Source of the DNA: Erwinia tasmaniensis Et1/99
GTDB taxonomy: Bacteria > Pseudomonadota > Gammaproteobacteria > Enterobacterales > Enterobacteriaceae
Reading direction: 5' to 3'
Assembly: GCF_000026185.1 (NCBI RefSeq)
Contig: NC_010694.1
Coordinates: forward strand, 992,001-1,056,000
Length of the DNA stretch: 64,000 nt
Under the pieces are notes generated by a model. The model did not search any database, was not told the origin of the DNA, and saw nothing but the letters and a program-made list of their open reading frames with translations. Made by a program: the position numbers and the translations under genes. Within the stretch, counting starts at the first letter, position 1; every line of letters starts with the position of its first letter. This document shows, piece by piece, positions 22,816 to 30,225 of this stretch.

Positions 22816-24975
22816 ATGAATATTATTGCCATCATGGGCCCGAATCACGTGTTCTACAAAGACGAGCCTGTCCGTGAATTGGATGCTGCGCTGAAGCAAC
22901 AGGGTTTTCACACCGTCTATCCGCAGGGCGCCGAGGATTTGCTGAAGCTTATCGAGCATAATCCTCGCATTTGTGGCGTGGTGTTTGACTGGGATGAGTA
23001 CAGTCTCGATCTCTGTAGTGAGATCAACCAGCTGAATGAATATCTGCCGCTCTACGCCTTTATCAACACCCATTCGACGATGGATGTTGGCATCAACGAG
23101 ATGCGTATGGCGATCTGGTTCTTTGAGTATGCGCTCAATGCTGCCGAAGAGATCGCCCTGCGTATTCGTCAAAGCACCGAGGAATACGTCGATACTATTA
23201 CGCCGCCGCTGACTAAAGCGCTGTTTAACTACGTTAAAGAGGGCAAAACGACGTTCTGTACTCCCGGACATATGGCGGGTACGGCATTTCAGAAAAGCCC
23301 GGTGGGTAGCCTGTTTTATGATTTTTTTGGTGCCAATACGCTGAAGGCAGATATTTCGATTTCAGTCAGTGAATTAGGCTCGCTGCTTGACCATACCGGC
23401 CCCCATCTGGAGGCGGAAGAGTATATCGCACGCACCTTTGGCGCGGAGCAGAGCTATATGGTCACCAATGGCACCTCCACCTCCAACAAGATTGTCGGAA
23501 TGTACGCGGCAGCGGCAGGCAGTACCGTATTAATAGATCGCAACTGCCATAAATCCCTGACTCATCTGCTGATGATGAGCGATATTATCCCCATCTGGCT
23601 AAAACCAACGCGTAATGCGCTGGGTATTCTCGGCGGGATACCCAAGCGCGAATTCAGCAAAGAGAGCATCGCGCTGAAAGTGTCGCAAACACCGCGTGCC
23701 GGCTGGCCGGTGCATGCCGTCATCACCAACTCGACCTATGATGGGTTGCTTTACAGCACGCAGTTCATCAAAGAGACGCTGGAGGTGCCGTCAATTCACT
23801 TCGACTCGGCGTGGGTGCCCTACACCAACTTCCATCCAATCTATCGGGGTCTGAGCGGTATGAGCGGAGAGCGTACGCCGGGTAAGGTGATCTACGAAAC
23901 GCAGTCAACGCACAAACTGCTGGCCGCGTTCTCACAGGCTTCGCTGATCCACATTAAGGGCGACTACGATGAGCAGACCTTCAACGAAGCCTATATGATG
24001 CACACCACCACCTCGCCGAACTACGCTATCGTGGCCTCTATCGAAACGGCGGCGGCCATGCTGCGCGGTAATTCCGGCAGGCGTCTGATTAACCGCTCGG
24101 TGGAGCGCGCGCTGCATTTCCGCCGCGAAGTCCAGCGGCTACGTGAAGAGTCAGACGGTTGGTTCTTCGATATCTGGCAGCCGGATGGGGTGGATGAGCC
24201 AGAATGTTGGGCGATCCAGCCCGGAGGGGAGGAGTGGCACGGCTTCCGCGATGCCGATGCCGATCATATGTACCTCGATCCGATCAAGGTAACGATCCTG
24301 ACGCCCGGTATGAGCGAGATGGGTGAGATGGCGGAAGAGGGCATCCCGGCGGCGCTGGTGGCCAAGTTCCTTGACGAGCGCGGCGTGGTGGTGGAAAAAA
24401 CCGGGCCGTACAACCTGCTGTTCCTGTTCAGCATCGGCATTGATAAAACCAAGGCGATGAGCGTCCTGCGCGGACTGACGGAGTTCAAACGTGCTTACGA
24501 TCTCAATCTGCGGGTAAAAAACATGTTGCCGGATCTGTACGCGCAGGATCCTGACTTCTACCGCAATATGCGCATCCAGACGTTGGCACAGGGCATTCAC
24601 AGCCTGATCCGCCAACACGATTTGCCACGGCTGATGCTGCAAGCCTTTGCGATGCTGCCGGAAATGAAGTTAACGCCACACCAGATGTTTCAGCAGCAGG
24701 TGCAAGGCAATGTGGAAACGGTTGATATCAGCCGGCTGGTTGGGCGCGTATCGGCCAATATGATCCTGCCTTATCCGCCTGGCGTACCGCTGGTGATGCC
24801 GGGTGAAATGATTACCGAAGAGAGCCGCCCGGTGCTCGATTTCCTACTGATGCTGTGTACCATCGGCAGGCATTATCCCGGCTTTGAAACCGATATTCAC
24901 GGCGCGACTCTGACCGAAGAGGGGCAGTATCTGGTAAGAGTGTTGAAACAGGCCGGTGAAAACGAGCCGGTTTGA
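22816..24975 (+). CDS. ldcC: Lysine decarboxylase (LdcC/CadA family)
   Basis: PLP enzyme that converts lysine to cadaverine, consuming a proton. The ATG at 22816 follows CAGGAG and gives a 719-residue protein beginning MNIIAIMGPNHVFYKDEP. It has an N-terminal wing domain (about 1-130), then the fold-type I decarboxylase core with DHTGPHLEAEEYIARTFG, HFDSAWVPYTNFHP, and the PLP lysine K367 in ETQSTHKLLA. The position after accA and before yaeR matches ldcC in E. coli, the constitutive paralogue; no cadB or cadC lies beside it. The symbol rests on synteny; CadA and LdcC are too alike to separate by eye. Confidence 0.93.
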   Translation: MNIIAIMGPNHVFYKDEPVRELDAALKQQGFHTVYPQGAEDLLKLIEHNPRICGVVFDWDEYSLDLCSEINQLNEYLPLYAFINTHSTMDVGINEMRMAIWFFEYALNAAEEIALRIRQSTEEYVDTITPPLTKALFNYVKEGKTTFCTPGHMAGTAFQKSPVGSLFYDFFGANTLKADISISVSELGSLLDHTGPHLEAEEYIARTFGAEQSYMVTNGTSTSNKIVGMYAAAAGSTVLIDRNCHKSLTHLLMMSDIIPIWLKPTRNALGILGGIPKREFSKESIALKVSQTPRAGWPVHAVITNSTYDGLLYSTQFIKETLEVPSIHFDSAWVPYTNFHPIYRGLSGMSGERTPGKVIYETQSTHKLLAAFSQASLIHIKGDYDEQTFNEAYMMHTTTSPNYAIVASIETAAAMLRGNSGRRLINRSVERALHFRREVQRLREESDGWFFDIWQPDGVDEPECWAIQPGGEEWHGFRDADADHMYLDPIKVTILTPGMSEMGEMAEEGIPAALVAKFLDERGVVVEKTGPYNLLFLFSIGIDKTKAMSVLRGLTEFKRAYDLNLRVKNMLPDLYAQDPDFYRNMRIQTLAQGIHSLIRQHDLPRLMLQAFAMLPEMKLTPHQMFQQQVQGNVETVDISRLVGRVSANMILPYPPGVPLVMPGEMITEESRPVLDFLLMLCTIGRHYPGFETDIHGATLTEEGQYLVRVLKQAGENEPV

Positions 24976-25006
24976 CGTTGGCAGCAGGTGCCATTCAGGA
25001 GCGGAT

Positions 25007-25402
25007 ATGTCAGTTTTGGCGTTAAAAAAAGTGCATCATATTGCGATTATCGCTCGTCACTATCAGGTCAGTAAGGCATTTTATTGCGATATCCTCGGCT
25101 TCACTCTGGTGGGCGAGGTCTACCGCGAGGGGCGTGATTCTTGGAAAGGCGATTTGGCGCTGAACGGTGATTACACCCTCGAACTGTTCTCGTTCCCCGA
25201 GCCGCCTGCGCGCGTCGATCGGCCGGAAGCCTGCGGTTTGCGCCATCTGGCGTTTAGCGTCGATGACGTTGACGCGGCCACGCACTGCCTGGCAAAGCAC
25301 GGCGTACAGTGTGAAGCGGTACGCCGCGACCCGCTGACCGGCAGGCTTTTCACCTTCTTCAAGGACCCGGACGGTTTGCCGTTAGAACTGTATCAGGCAT
25401 AA
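25007..25402 (+). CDS. yaeR: VOC (glyoxalase/bleomycin-resistance fold) protein YaeR
   Basis: A 131-residue single-domain VOC metalloprotein, also called GloA2 in some annotations; the substrate is unproven. It shows the first ligand motif VHHIAIIARHYQVSKAFY, the middle block CGLRHLAFSVDDVDAA, and the C-terminal FKDPDGLPLELYQA, where Glu is the likely metal ligand. The start at 25007 has CAGGAG upstream and matches the family N-terminus. It lies between ldcC and tilS as in E. coli and ends at a terminator. Confidence 0.93.
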   Translation: MSVLALKKVHHIAIIARHYQVSKAFYCDILGFTLVGEVYREGRDSWKGDLALNGDYTLELFSFPEPPARVDRPEACGLRHLAFSVDDVDAATHCLAKHGVQCEAVRRDPLTGRLFTFFKDPDGLPLELYQA

Positions 25403-25419
25403 AATAATCTCAGGTTAAG

Positions 25420-25445
25420 CCCGGCGCGGTTGCCGGGTTCTTTTT
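25420..25445 (+). terminator. Rho-independent terminator after yaeR
   Basis: CCCGGC and GCCGGG form a 6-bp GC stem with loop GCGGTT, followed by TTCTTTTT. It separates ldcC-yaeR from tilS. Confidence 0.85.
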
Positions 25446-25457
25446 GTCAGGAATGCT

Positions 25458-26759
25458 ATGTCTGCCATTGCTTATCTTGAACAGTCGCTTGCGGCGGAGC
25501 ACGCGGTGTTGCTGGCCTACAGCGGCGGTCTTGACTCCAGCGTATTGCTGCATCAGCTGGTGCAGCTAAGAGAGCGGCGGCCGCAGCTGCGGCTACGTGC
25601 GGTTCACATTCATCATGGGCTGAATCCGTTGGCCGACGGCTGGGCGGCGCACTGCCAGCAGCAGTGTGCACGATGGCAGGTGCCGCTGATGGTGATCCGG
25701 GTGCAGGTCGATGCCCGCGAAGGGGGGATTGAAGCGGCGGCACGTCAGGCGCGTTACCGTGCCCTGCATGCGCAGCTGGAGGCGGGGGAAACCCTGCTGA
25801 CCGCACAGCATCTGGACGATCAGAGCGAAACGTTGCTGCTGGCGTTAAAGCGCGGCAGCGGCCCGGCCGGGCTGGCGGCGATGCCACAGGAACAGCGTCA
25901 GGGAGATCGTCGTCATCTGCGCCCGCTGCTGGCGCAAAGTCGTCAGCAGCTGGAATGCTGGGCGCATCGCCACCAGCTCGACTGGATTGAGGATGACAGT
26001 AATCAGGATGCACGTTACGACCGCAATTTCCTGCGTTTACGGGTGATGCCGTTGCTCAATCAGCGCTGGCCGCATTTTGCCAGCGCGGTGGCGCGCAGTG
26101 CGCAGCTTTGCGGTGAGCAGGAGCACCTGCTGGATGAGCTGCTGTCCGAGTCGCTTGATGCGCTGGTGGATGAGTCTGGCGCGCTGAATTTCACGCCGCT
26201 GCTGGCGATGAGCGACGTTCGGCGTTTTGCCCTGCTGCGGCGCTGGATCGCACGACAGCACGGCAGCATGCCGTCACGCGATGCGCTACAGCGGCTGTGG
26301 CAGGAAGTCGCCTGTAGCCGTGCAGATGCCGATCCGCGCCTGCGGATCGGCCGCAGCGAAGTTCGGCGTTTCCGCGATCGCCTCTATTGGCTCTCGCCTC
26401 TACAGCCGCTGGGCTCATGCCGGCTGGCGTGGCCAGCTCCCTGGCGGCCGTTAACCTTGCCAGATGACCTGGGAGAACTGCGCCTGAGTCCGAAAGGTAT
26501 CGCACTGCGTTATCCGCAGCCGGCAGAGATCCTCGGCGTGCGTTTTCAGGCCGCGGGGGCTTTTCATATTGTCGGTCGTGCCGGCAGCCGTTCGCTAAAA
26601 AAACTGTGGCAGGAGCACGGTATCCCGCCGTGGCGGCGCGAGCGTATTCCGCTCATCTTCTATAACGATCGTTTGATTGCCGCCCAGGGGGTATTTGTGA
26701 CCCGCGATGGCAGCGTGCAGCCGGGCGCAAAGGCCCTGCACATTGACTGGCGTCGATAA
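25458..26759 (+). CDS. tilS: tRNA(Ile)-lysidine synthetase
   Basis: Modifies C34 of the tRNA-Ile with CAU anticodon to lysidine so that it reads AUA. The 433-residue protein has the PP-loop ATP pyrophosphatase motif AYSGGLDSSVLL near residues 20-31, the GGIEAAARQARY block, and the lysidine-synthetase signature QHLDDQSETLLL. The C-terminal domain (about 340-433) ends with RRERIPLIFYNDRL. The ATG lies 12 bp after the yaeR terminator. A cytochrome c gene follows 18 bp downstream. Confidence 0.97.
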   Translation: MSAIAYLEQSLAAEHAVLLAYSGGLDSSVLLHQLVQLRERRPQLRLRAVHIHHGLNPLADGWAAHCQQQCARWQVPLMVIRVQVDAREGGIEAAARQARYRALHAQLEAGETLLTAQHLDDQSETLLLALKRGSGPAGLAAMPQEQRQGDRRHLRPLLAQSRQQLECWAHRHQLDWIEDDSNQDARYDRNFLRLRVMPLLNQRWPHFASAVARSAQLCGEQEHLLDELLSESLDALVDESGALNFTPLLAMSDVRRFALLRRWIARQHGSMPSRDALQRLWQEVACSRADADPRLRIGRSEVRRFRDRLYWLSPLQPLGSCRLAWPAPWRPLTLPDDLGELRLSPKGIALRYPQPAEILGVRFQAAGAFHIVGRAGSRSLKKLWQEHGIPPWRRERIPLIFYNDRLIAAQGVFVTRDGSVQPGAKALHIDWRR

Positions 26760-26777
26760 ACCTAACCGTGGAGAACG

Positions 26778-27092
26778 ATGATGCAATATCTTGTGCTGGC
26801 ACTGCTGCTGCTCTGCATCAGTGCACCAGGCCAGGCCGACGGCAATCGCCGCGCGGGACAAGAAAAATCTGACCGCTGTGCCGCCTGTCATGGTGCAGAG
26901 GGCAAGGCGATCATACCAATTTACCCCAACCTTGCCGGGCAGAATGCTCCCTGGCTGGTTCAGGCATTACAGGCGTATAAAAGCGGTGCTCGCAGCGGTG
27001 GACAGGCCGAGATGATGAAGGCCTTTGTTGCCGGGCTGAGTGACGAAGATATTGACGATTTGGCCGCTTATTATGCGGGCTTAAAACCTTAG
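26778..27092 (+). CDS. Small monohaem c-type cytochrome (c553/class I type)
   Basis: A predicted periplasmic electron carrier of 104 residues. It has a signal peptide MMQYLVLALLLLCISAPGQA (cleavage near residue 20), one haem-binding motif CAACH at residues 34-38, and a likely distal methionine at 79 or 80 in GGQAEMMKAF, followed by LSDEDIDDLAAYYAGL, the usual C-terminal helix of class I cytochromes c. The second ATG at 26781 is an alternative start. It lies 18 bp after tilS and may share its transcript. E. coli has no gene here (tilS is followed by rof). Its redox partner cannot be inferred from the neighbours. Confidence 0.88.
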   Translation: MMQYLVLALLLLCISAPGQADGNRRAGQEKSDRCAACHGAEGKAIIPIYPNLAGQNAPWLVQALQAYKSGARSGGQAEMMKAFVAGLSDEDIDDLAAYYAGLKP

Positions 27093-27115
27093 CAGGGGAG
27101 GGTAAGATAGGAGCA

Positions 27116-27140
27116 GCGGGCAGATTGTCGGACTGCCCGC
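27116..27140. terminator. Hairpin between the convergent cytochrome c and rof genes
   Basis: GCGGGCAG and CTGCCCGC form a perfect 8-bp stem around a 9-nt loop between two convergent genes. Neither side has a clear T-run, so intrinsic termination is uncertain, but position and symmetry suggest a bidirectional stop. Confidence 0.45.
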
Positions 27141-27150
27141 GGGATAAGGG

Positions 27151-27414
27151 CTAATCAGGTTCGCTGACCACCACCGTACCAAGTTCCGGATGGTTGAAGC
27201 TGAGTATATGGTCGAGGCGCAGCTCCTGACAGGCTCCGGCAACCTCAATACTCAGGTATTCCACGTTCTTACGTGACACCATATCTTTTGCTCTCGCCTG
27301 CAGCTGCTCGCCGTTTTTTAACGTCAGCGCCAGCATCCAGCCGTTCTGGCAGGCGAGCTCCAGACTATCATAATCATCACAGTTGATCGGTCTGTAAACC
27401 TCATTCGTCAACAT
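27151..27414 (-). CDS. rof: Rho-binding antiterminator Rof
   Basis: Small protein that binds and inhibits transcription terminator Rho. The 87 residues have the Rof/Sm-like core: INCDDYDSLELACQ, then KDMVSRKNVEYLSIE and LRLDHILSFNHPELGTVVVSE, very close to E. coli YaeO. In E. coli it is the second gene after yaeP. Here the sequence just upstream holds only a broken yaeP-like stretch, and a TGA in that frame overlaps the rof ATG. Confidence 0.95.
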   Translation of the reverse strand: MLTNEVYRPINCDDYDSLELACQNGWMLALTLKNGEQLQARAKDMVSRKNVEYLSIEVAGACQELRLDHILSFNHPELGTVVVSEPD

Positions 27415-27424
27415 AGTCGCTCAC

Positions 27425-27524
27425 CTTTTAAACTTGCGGCAGCAATCGCTGCCCGTTCCCTGAAGGAAGAGAGTAGCTCAAAACTGCGGCTATCTCACCG
27501 AGTGCATTCTGTTACGGCACCTGT
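27425..27524 (-). pseudogene. yaeP: Possible decayed yaeP upstream of rof
   Basis: Read on the minus strand, the 300-bp gap upstream of rof contains in one frame KQVP, a TAA stop, then QNALGEIAAVLS, and after a frame change SFRERAAIAAASLKGERLC with a TGA overlapping the rof ATG. These resemble the YaeP segments YVPDALGCVLKVLN and AVREKAAYAAANLL. YaeP precedes rof in E. coli. The stop and frameshift would make it nonfunctional. The match is short and made by eye. The rest of 27,415-27,717 must hold the rof and yaeQ promoters; I could not place them. Confidence 0.35.
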
Positions 27525-27717
27525 TTTCGTTAGCCACTGACAGGCCCGGCATAGGGGCGACGAATTCACCCGCCATATCTTGCATCCGCGCCTCCCAGAG
27601 CGTTTTCTCTGGCGATATTCTGACTATAACACAGCCCATTTAGGGAAATCAGCCCGTTATCAGGTGATTTAAGGCGTCATCCGGTTACAATACTCCGCAA
27701 CTAAGATAAGGATACTT

Positions 27718-28272
27718 ATGGCACTGAAAGCAACAATTTACAAAGCCACGGTTAATGTCGCGGATATGGACCGTAACGTCTTTATTGACAATACCCTGAC
27801 CCTGGCCCGTCACCCTTCAGAAACCGCAGAGAGAATGATGCTGCGCCTGCTGGCCTGGATGGTGCACGCTAACGAACGCCTGGCCTTTACGCGCGGGCTG
27901 AGCGCTGAAGATGAGCCAGAGGTGTGGCAGCTCAATGACCATAACGGTATCGACACCTGGATTGATCTGGGGCTGCCGGACGAGCGCAGGATTAAAAAAG
28001 CCTGTAGCCGCTCTCAGCAGGTCTGGCTGTATACCTATAACGGGCGTGCCGCCCAGCCCTGGTGGCAGCAGCATCAGAACAAACTGGCGCAGCACGATAA
28101 TCTGACGGTACGCTATTTGAATGATGAAAAACTTGCCGCCCTGGGCCAGATGGCTTCACGCTCAATGATCCTTCAGGCGACCATTCAGGACGGTACTATC
28201 TGGCTTTCAGATGACGTTAACCACCTGGAAATTCAGTTCGAGCAGTGGCAGGAAGGCGGGAAAAACAGGTGA
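27718..28272 (+). CDS. yaeQ: YaeQ family protein
   Basis: A 184-residue protein of the conserved YaeQ family, with a PD-(D/E)XK nuclease-like fold in solved homologues; the biological role is not settled. It begins [20 protein letters not shown] and has [16 protein letters not shown] and [15 protein letters not shown], all close to E. coli YaeQ. An AAGGATA ribosome binding site precedes the ATG. Its stop TGA overlaps the GTG start of arfB, so the two are translationally linked. Confidence 0.95.
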   Translation: MALKATIYKATVNVADMDRNVFIDNTLTLARHPSETAERMMLRLLAWMVHANERLAFTRGLSAEDEPEVWQLNDHNGIDTWIDLGLPDERRIKKACSRSQQVWLYTYNGRAAQPWWQQHQNKLAQHDNLTVRYLNDEKLAALGQMASRSMILQATIQDGTIWLSDDVNHLEIQFEQWQEGGKNR

Positions 28273-28685
28273 TAGTATTGCCACGCGGGATCGTTATTCC
28301 TGATGCCGACATCGAGCTCTCTGCGATCCGCGCGCAGGGTGCCGGTGGCCAACATGTGAATAAAAGTTCGACGGCCATTCATCTGCGCTTTGATATTCGC
28401 GCCTCCAGCCTGCCGGAATTTTACCAGCAGCGCATGCTGGCGGTGAGTCACCATCTCATCACCCCGGAAGGAATGGTCATTATCAAAGCACAGGAGTATC
28501 GCAGTCAGGAGATGAATCGTGAGGCCGCGTTAAAGCGTCTAGAGAATCTGATCCTGGAGCTTACCACGGTGGAGAAAACCCGCCGTGCAACGCGCCCAAC
28601 GCTGGCGTCGAAGAAACGGCGGTTGGAAGGTAAGGCGCGCAAGGCGTCAACGAAATCACTGCGCGGCAAAATCCGCGGCGATTAA
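28269..28685 (+). CDS. arfB: Alternative ribosome-rescue peptidyl-tRNA hydrolase ArfB
   Basis: Rescues ribosomes stalled at the 3' end of non-stop mRNA by hydrolysing peptidyl-tRNA in the empty A site. The GTG at 28269, overlapping the yaeQ stop, gives 138 residues beginning [12 protein letters not shown]; a longer frame is open upstream but does not match the family. The catalytic GGQ is at residues 26-28 in [16 protein letters not shown]. The basic C-terminal tail (about 105-138, rich in Lys and Arg) is the part that enters the mRNA channel. Confidence 0.96.
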   Translation: MIVLPRGIVIPDADIELSAIRAQGAGGQHVNKSSTAIHLRFDIRASSLPEFYQQRMLAVSHHLITPEGMVIIKAQEYRSQEMNREAALKRLENLILELTTVEKTRRATRPTLASKKRRLEGKARKASTKSLRGKIRGD

Positions 28686-28710
28686 ACCCGCTCTCGCTGC
28701 TTATTGAAAA

Positions 28711-28746
28711 CGACGAAGTTCCGGCCGTGAAGCCAGAACTTTGTCG
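28711..28746. repeat. 15-bp inverted repeat downstream of arfB
   Basis: CGACGAAGTTCCGGC pairs with GCCAGAACTTTGTCG with two G-U or mismatched positions, around loop CGTGAA. It lies between arfB and the convergent membrane-protein gene. No strong T-run follows on either strand, so it may be a factor-assisted terminator or an mRNA-stabilising structure. The next 90 bp, to 28,835, show no gene. Confidence 0.45.
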
Positions 28747-28835
28747 TGCGCTTTCGCTATCAGTAGGCTGTAGATTTGTAGGTCGTCATGCGCATTCGGC
28801 AAATTGACTCCCTACAGATCGCAAGCCGGATGACG

Positions 28836-29858
28836 TCAGGAAAATAAGTGCATATGCTTATAGAAGTGCAAAATATAATAGGTGGCATACGAAACGCCCA
28901 TATACAGCGCAAGCGTAAAGATAAAGCCAAACGTATTACAGGTCGCGGTGGCACAAAGCGGGGTTTTACGCGGAATAAATAAAATAGCGACCAGCGGAAT
29001 AATAAACAGGAAATGGCCGATGAAATCGATCATGCCGAAAGGTATCACTGCCACCGTAACGAAAAAGCCCATGACGCCAATCCCGGCATATCCTGCCGCC
29101 CTGCCGCTATATATGTGCCAGGCACAGCAGAACTCAACAAATCCACAGGCGCGAATAAAGAACGACCAGTCAAGCCCCATAGCGACATAGCTGTGTTCGG
29201 TTAACAGCTGATGGAACAGTTCCGGATGCATGAACTTTTCAATTGCGCCCCACAGGAAAGAGTAGGCGAGGGTAAAACGCACCAGCTCAATCGCCAGTCC
29301 TCGCACCGCTACCGGACGCAGCGTCTGCATAATCAGATAGACGCCAGTACCGATAAATACCAGATAATCGAGCATATGGAACAAGCCATACAGCTGGATA
29401 GCGTAGCCATACAGGAACAGGACAGCTACGCCGGCAATCAGGCTGGTACGCTGATGAAATGCGGTTATGGCGATCAGATAATGGACATAAACTAAAGCCG
29501 GGTTTTCTATTACCAGCTCTGGAGTCAGGATGATGTTAGGAAAAAATAGTGCCAGCGTCAGAAAGAACCCTGAAGTACCGTAACGCATCACCTTGGGAAC
29601 CAGGCTTTCAAGACAGTTCAGGCGTGGCTGCCAGCGGCTGACATCAACCGGCGAGGGGATTTTTCTGTCCAGCACCGAAGTCAGGAAAATAACCAGCGTA
29701 GATAATAAGAGCAGGCCGATAAATTCGCCGGACTGCATTATTTCCATCAGAGATACGGGCTCTTTCGTCGTATCGTAATCAACAAACCATTTTACATGAG
29801 CTAAAGCGTCGACTGGCTTAAAAAGGGCCAAAAGACAGATTCCGGTGAGGCGTTTCAT
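28836..29858 (-). CDS. Unidentified polytopic membrane protein with exported N-terminus
   Basis: 340 residues. The N-terminus MKRLTGICLLALFKPVDALA looks like a signal peptide with an A-L-A site, so the mature protein would begin HVKWFVDYD. About eight further hydrophobic segments follow (for example near 47-63, 93-112, 122-140, 142-165, 169-181, 240-258, 262-280, 284-296 and 308-325). Histidines and aromatics are frequent, including HYLIAITAFHQ, AIEKFMHPELFHQ and the C-terminal YYILHFYKHMHLF. The AIEKFMHPE stretch is reminiscent of DoxX-type membrane proteins, but I cannot assign a family. It occupies the place of nlpE-yaeF in E. coli and has an AT-rich upstream region. The function is unknown. 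Confidence 0.8.
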   Translation of the reverse strand: MKRLTGICLLALFKPVDALAHVKWFVDYDTTKEPVSLMEIMQSGEFIGLLLLSTLVIFLTSVLDRKIPSPVDVSRWQPRLNCLESLVPKVMRYGTSGFFLTLALFFPNIILTPELVIENPALVYVHYLIAITAFHQRTSLIAGVAVLFLYGYAIQLYGLFHMLDYLVFIGTGVYLIMQTLRPVAVRGLAIELVRFTLAYSFLWGAIEKFMHPELFHQLLTEHSYVAMGLDWSFFIRACGFVEFCCAWHIYSGRAAGYAGIGVMGFFVTVAVIPFGMIDFIGHFLFIIPLVAILFIPRKTPLCATATCNTFGFIFTLALYMGVSYATYYILHFYKHMHLFS

Positions 29859-30152
29859 TTTCTCTCTGCTTAAATATCTAATAAATAGTCGGCGTGAATT
29901 AAAAGGTTATTTTAATTACTCCGGCTGATTTAGGGGGATGAATGGCGGGAGTATATTGGAAGAGAGTCAATTCAGCTGCGGATTTTAATGATATTAAAAT
30001 GAATAATAAGTTTTAATGCCTTAATCTATATTATTTTCGATATTTTACAGGATGAGCCTGTGGCGCACCGAGCGGCAGAAGCTTAATTCAGGCCTGCGTA
30101 GCGGGTATTAACGGCTTCAGACATGTAAGGGCAAAGAAACGTCACCCGGCTG
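29859..30152. other. AT-rich intergenic region between the membrane protein gene and proS
   Basis: The stretch from about 29,880 to 30,055 is visibly AT-rich compared with its neighbours (many ATTTTAAT/AATAAT runs) and lies upstream of the leftward membrane-protein gene, so it probably carries that gene's promoter. No gene is evident. On the minus strand a short open stretch ending EAVNTRYAGLN then stop (near 30,085-30,140) could be a coding remnant, but nothing identifies it. Confidence 0.4.
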
Positions 30153-30194
30153 GAAAAAATAAACCCCGGTCGCTGGCTAATCAACGACCGGGGG
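30153..30194 (-). terminator. Rho-independent terminator after proS
   Basis: On the minus strand CCCCGGTCG and CGACCGGGG form a 9-bp GC-rich stem around a 12-nt loop, followed by TTTATTTTTT. It ends the proS transcript. Confidence 0.9.
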
Positions 30195-30225
30195 GAGTGT
30201 GAAACCGTGGCGAACCGCCTGAAAA

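Noticed and set aside
28770..28835. REP/BIME-like look of CATTCGGC...GCCGGATGACG after arfB
   Set aside because: Only parts match the REP consensus and no second copy is seen in the window, so it cannot be called a repeat family member.
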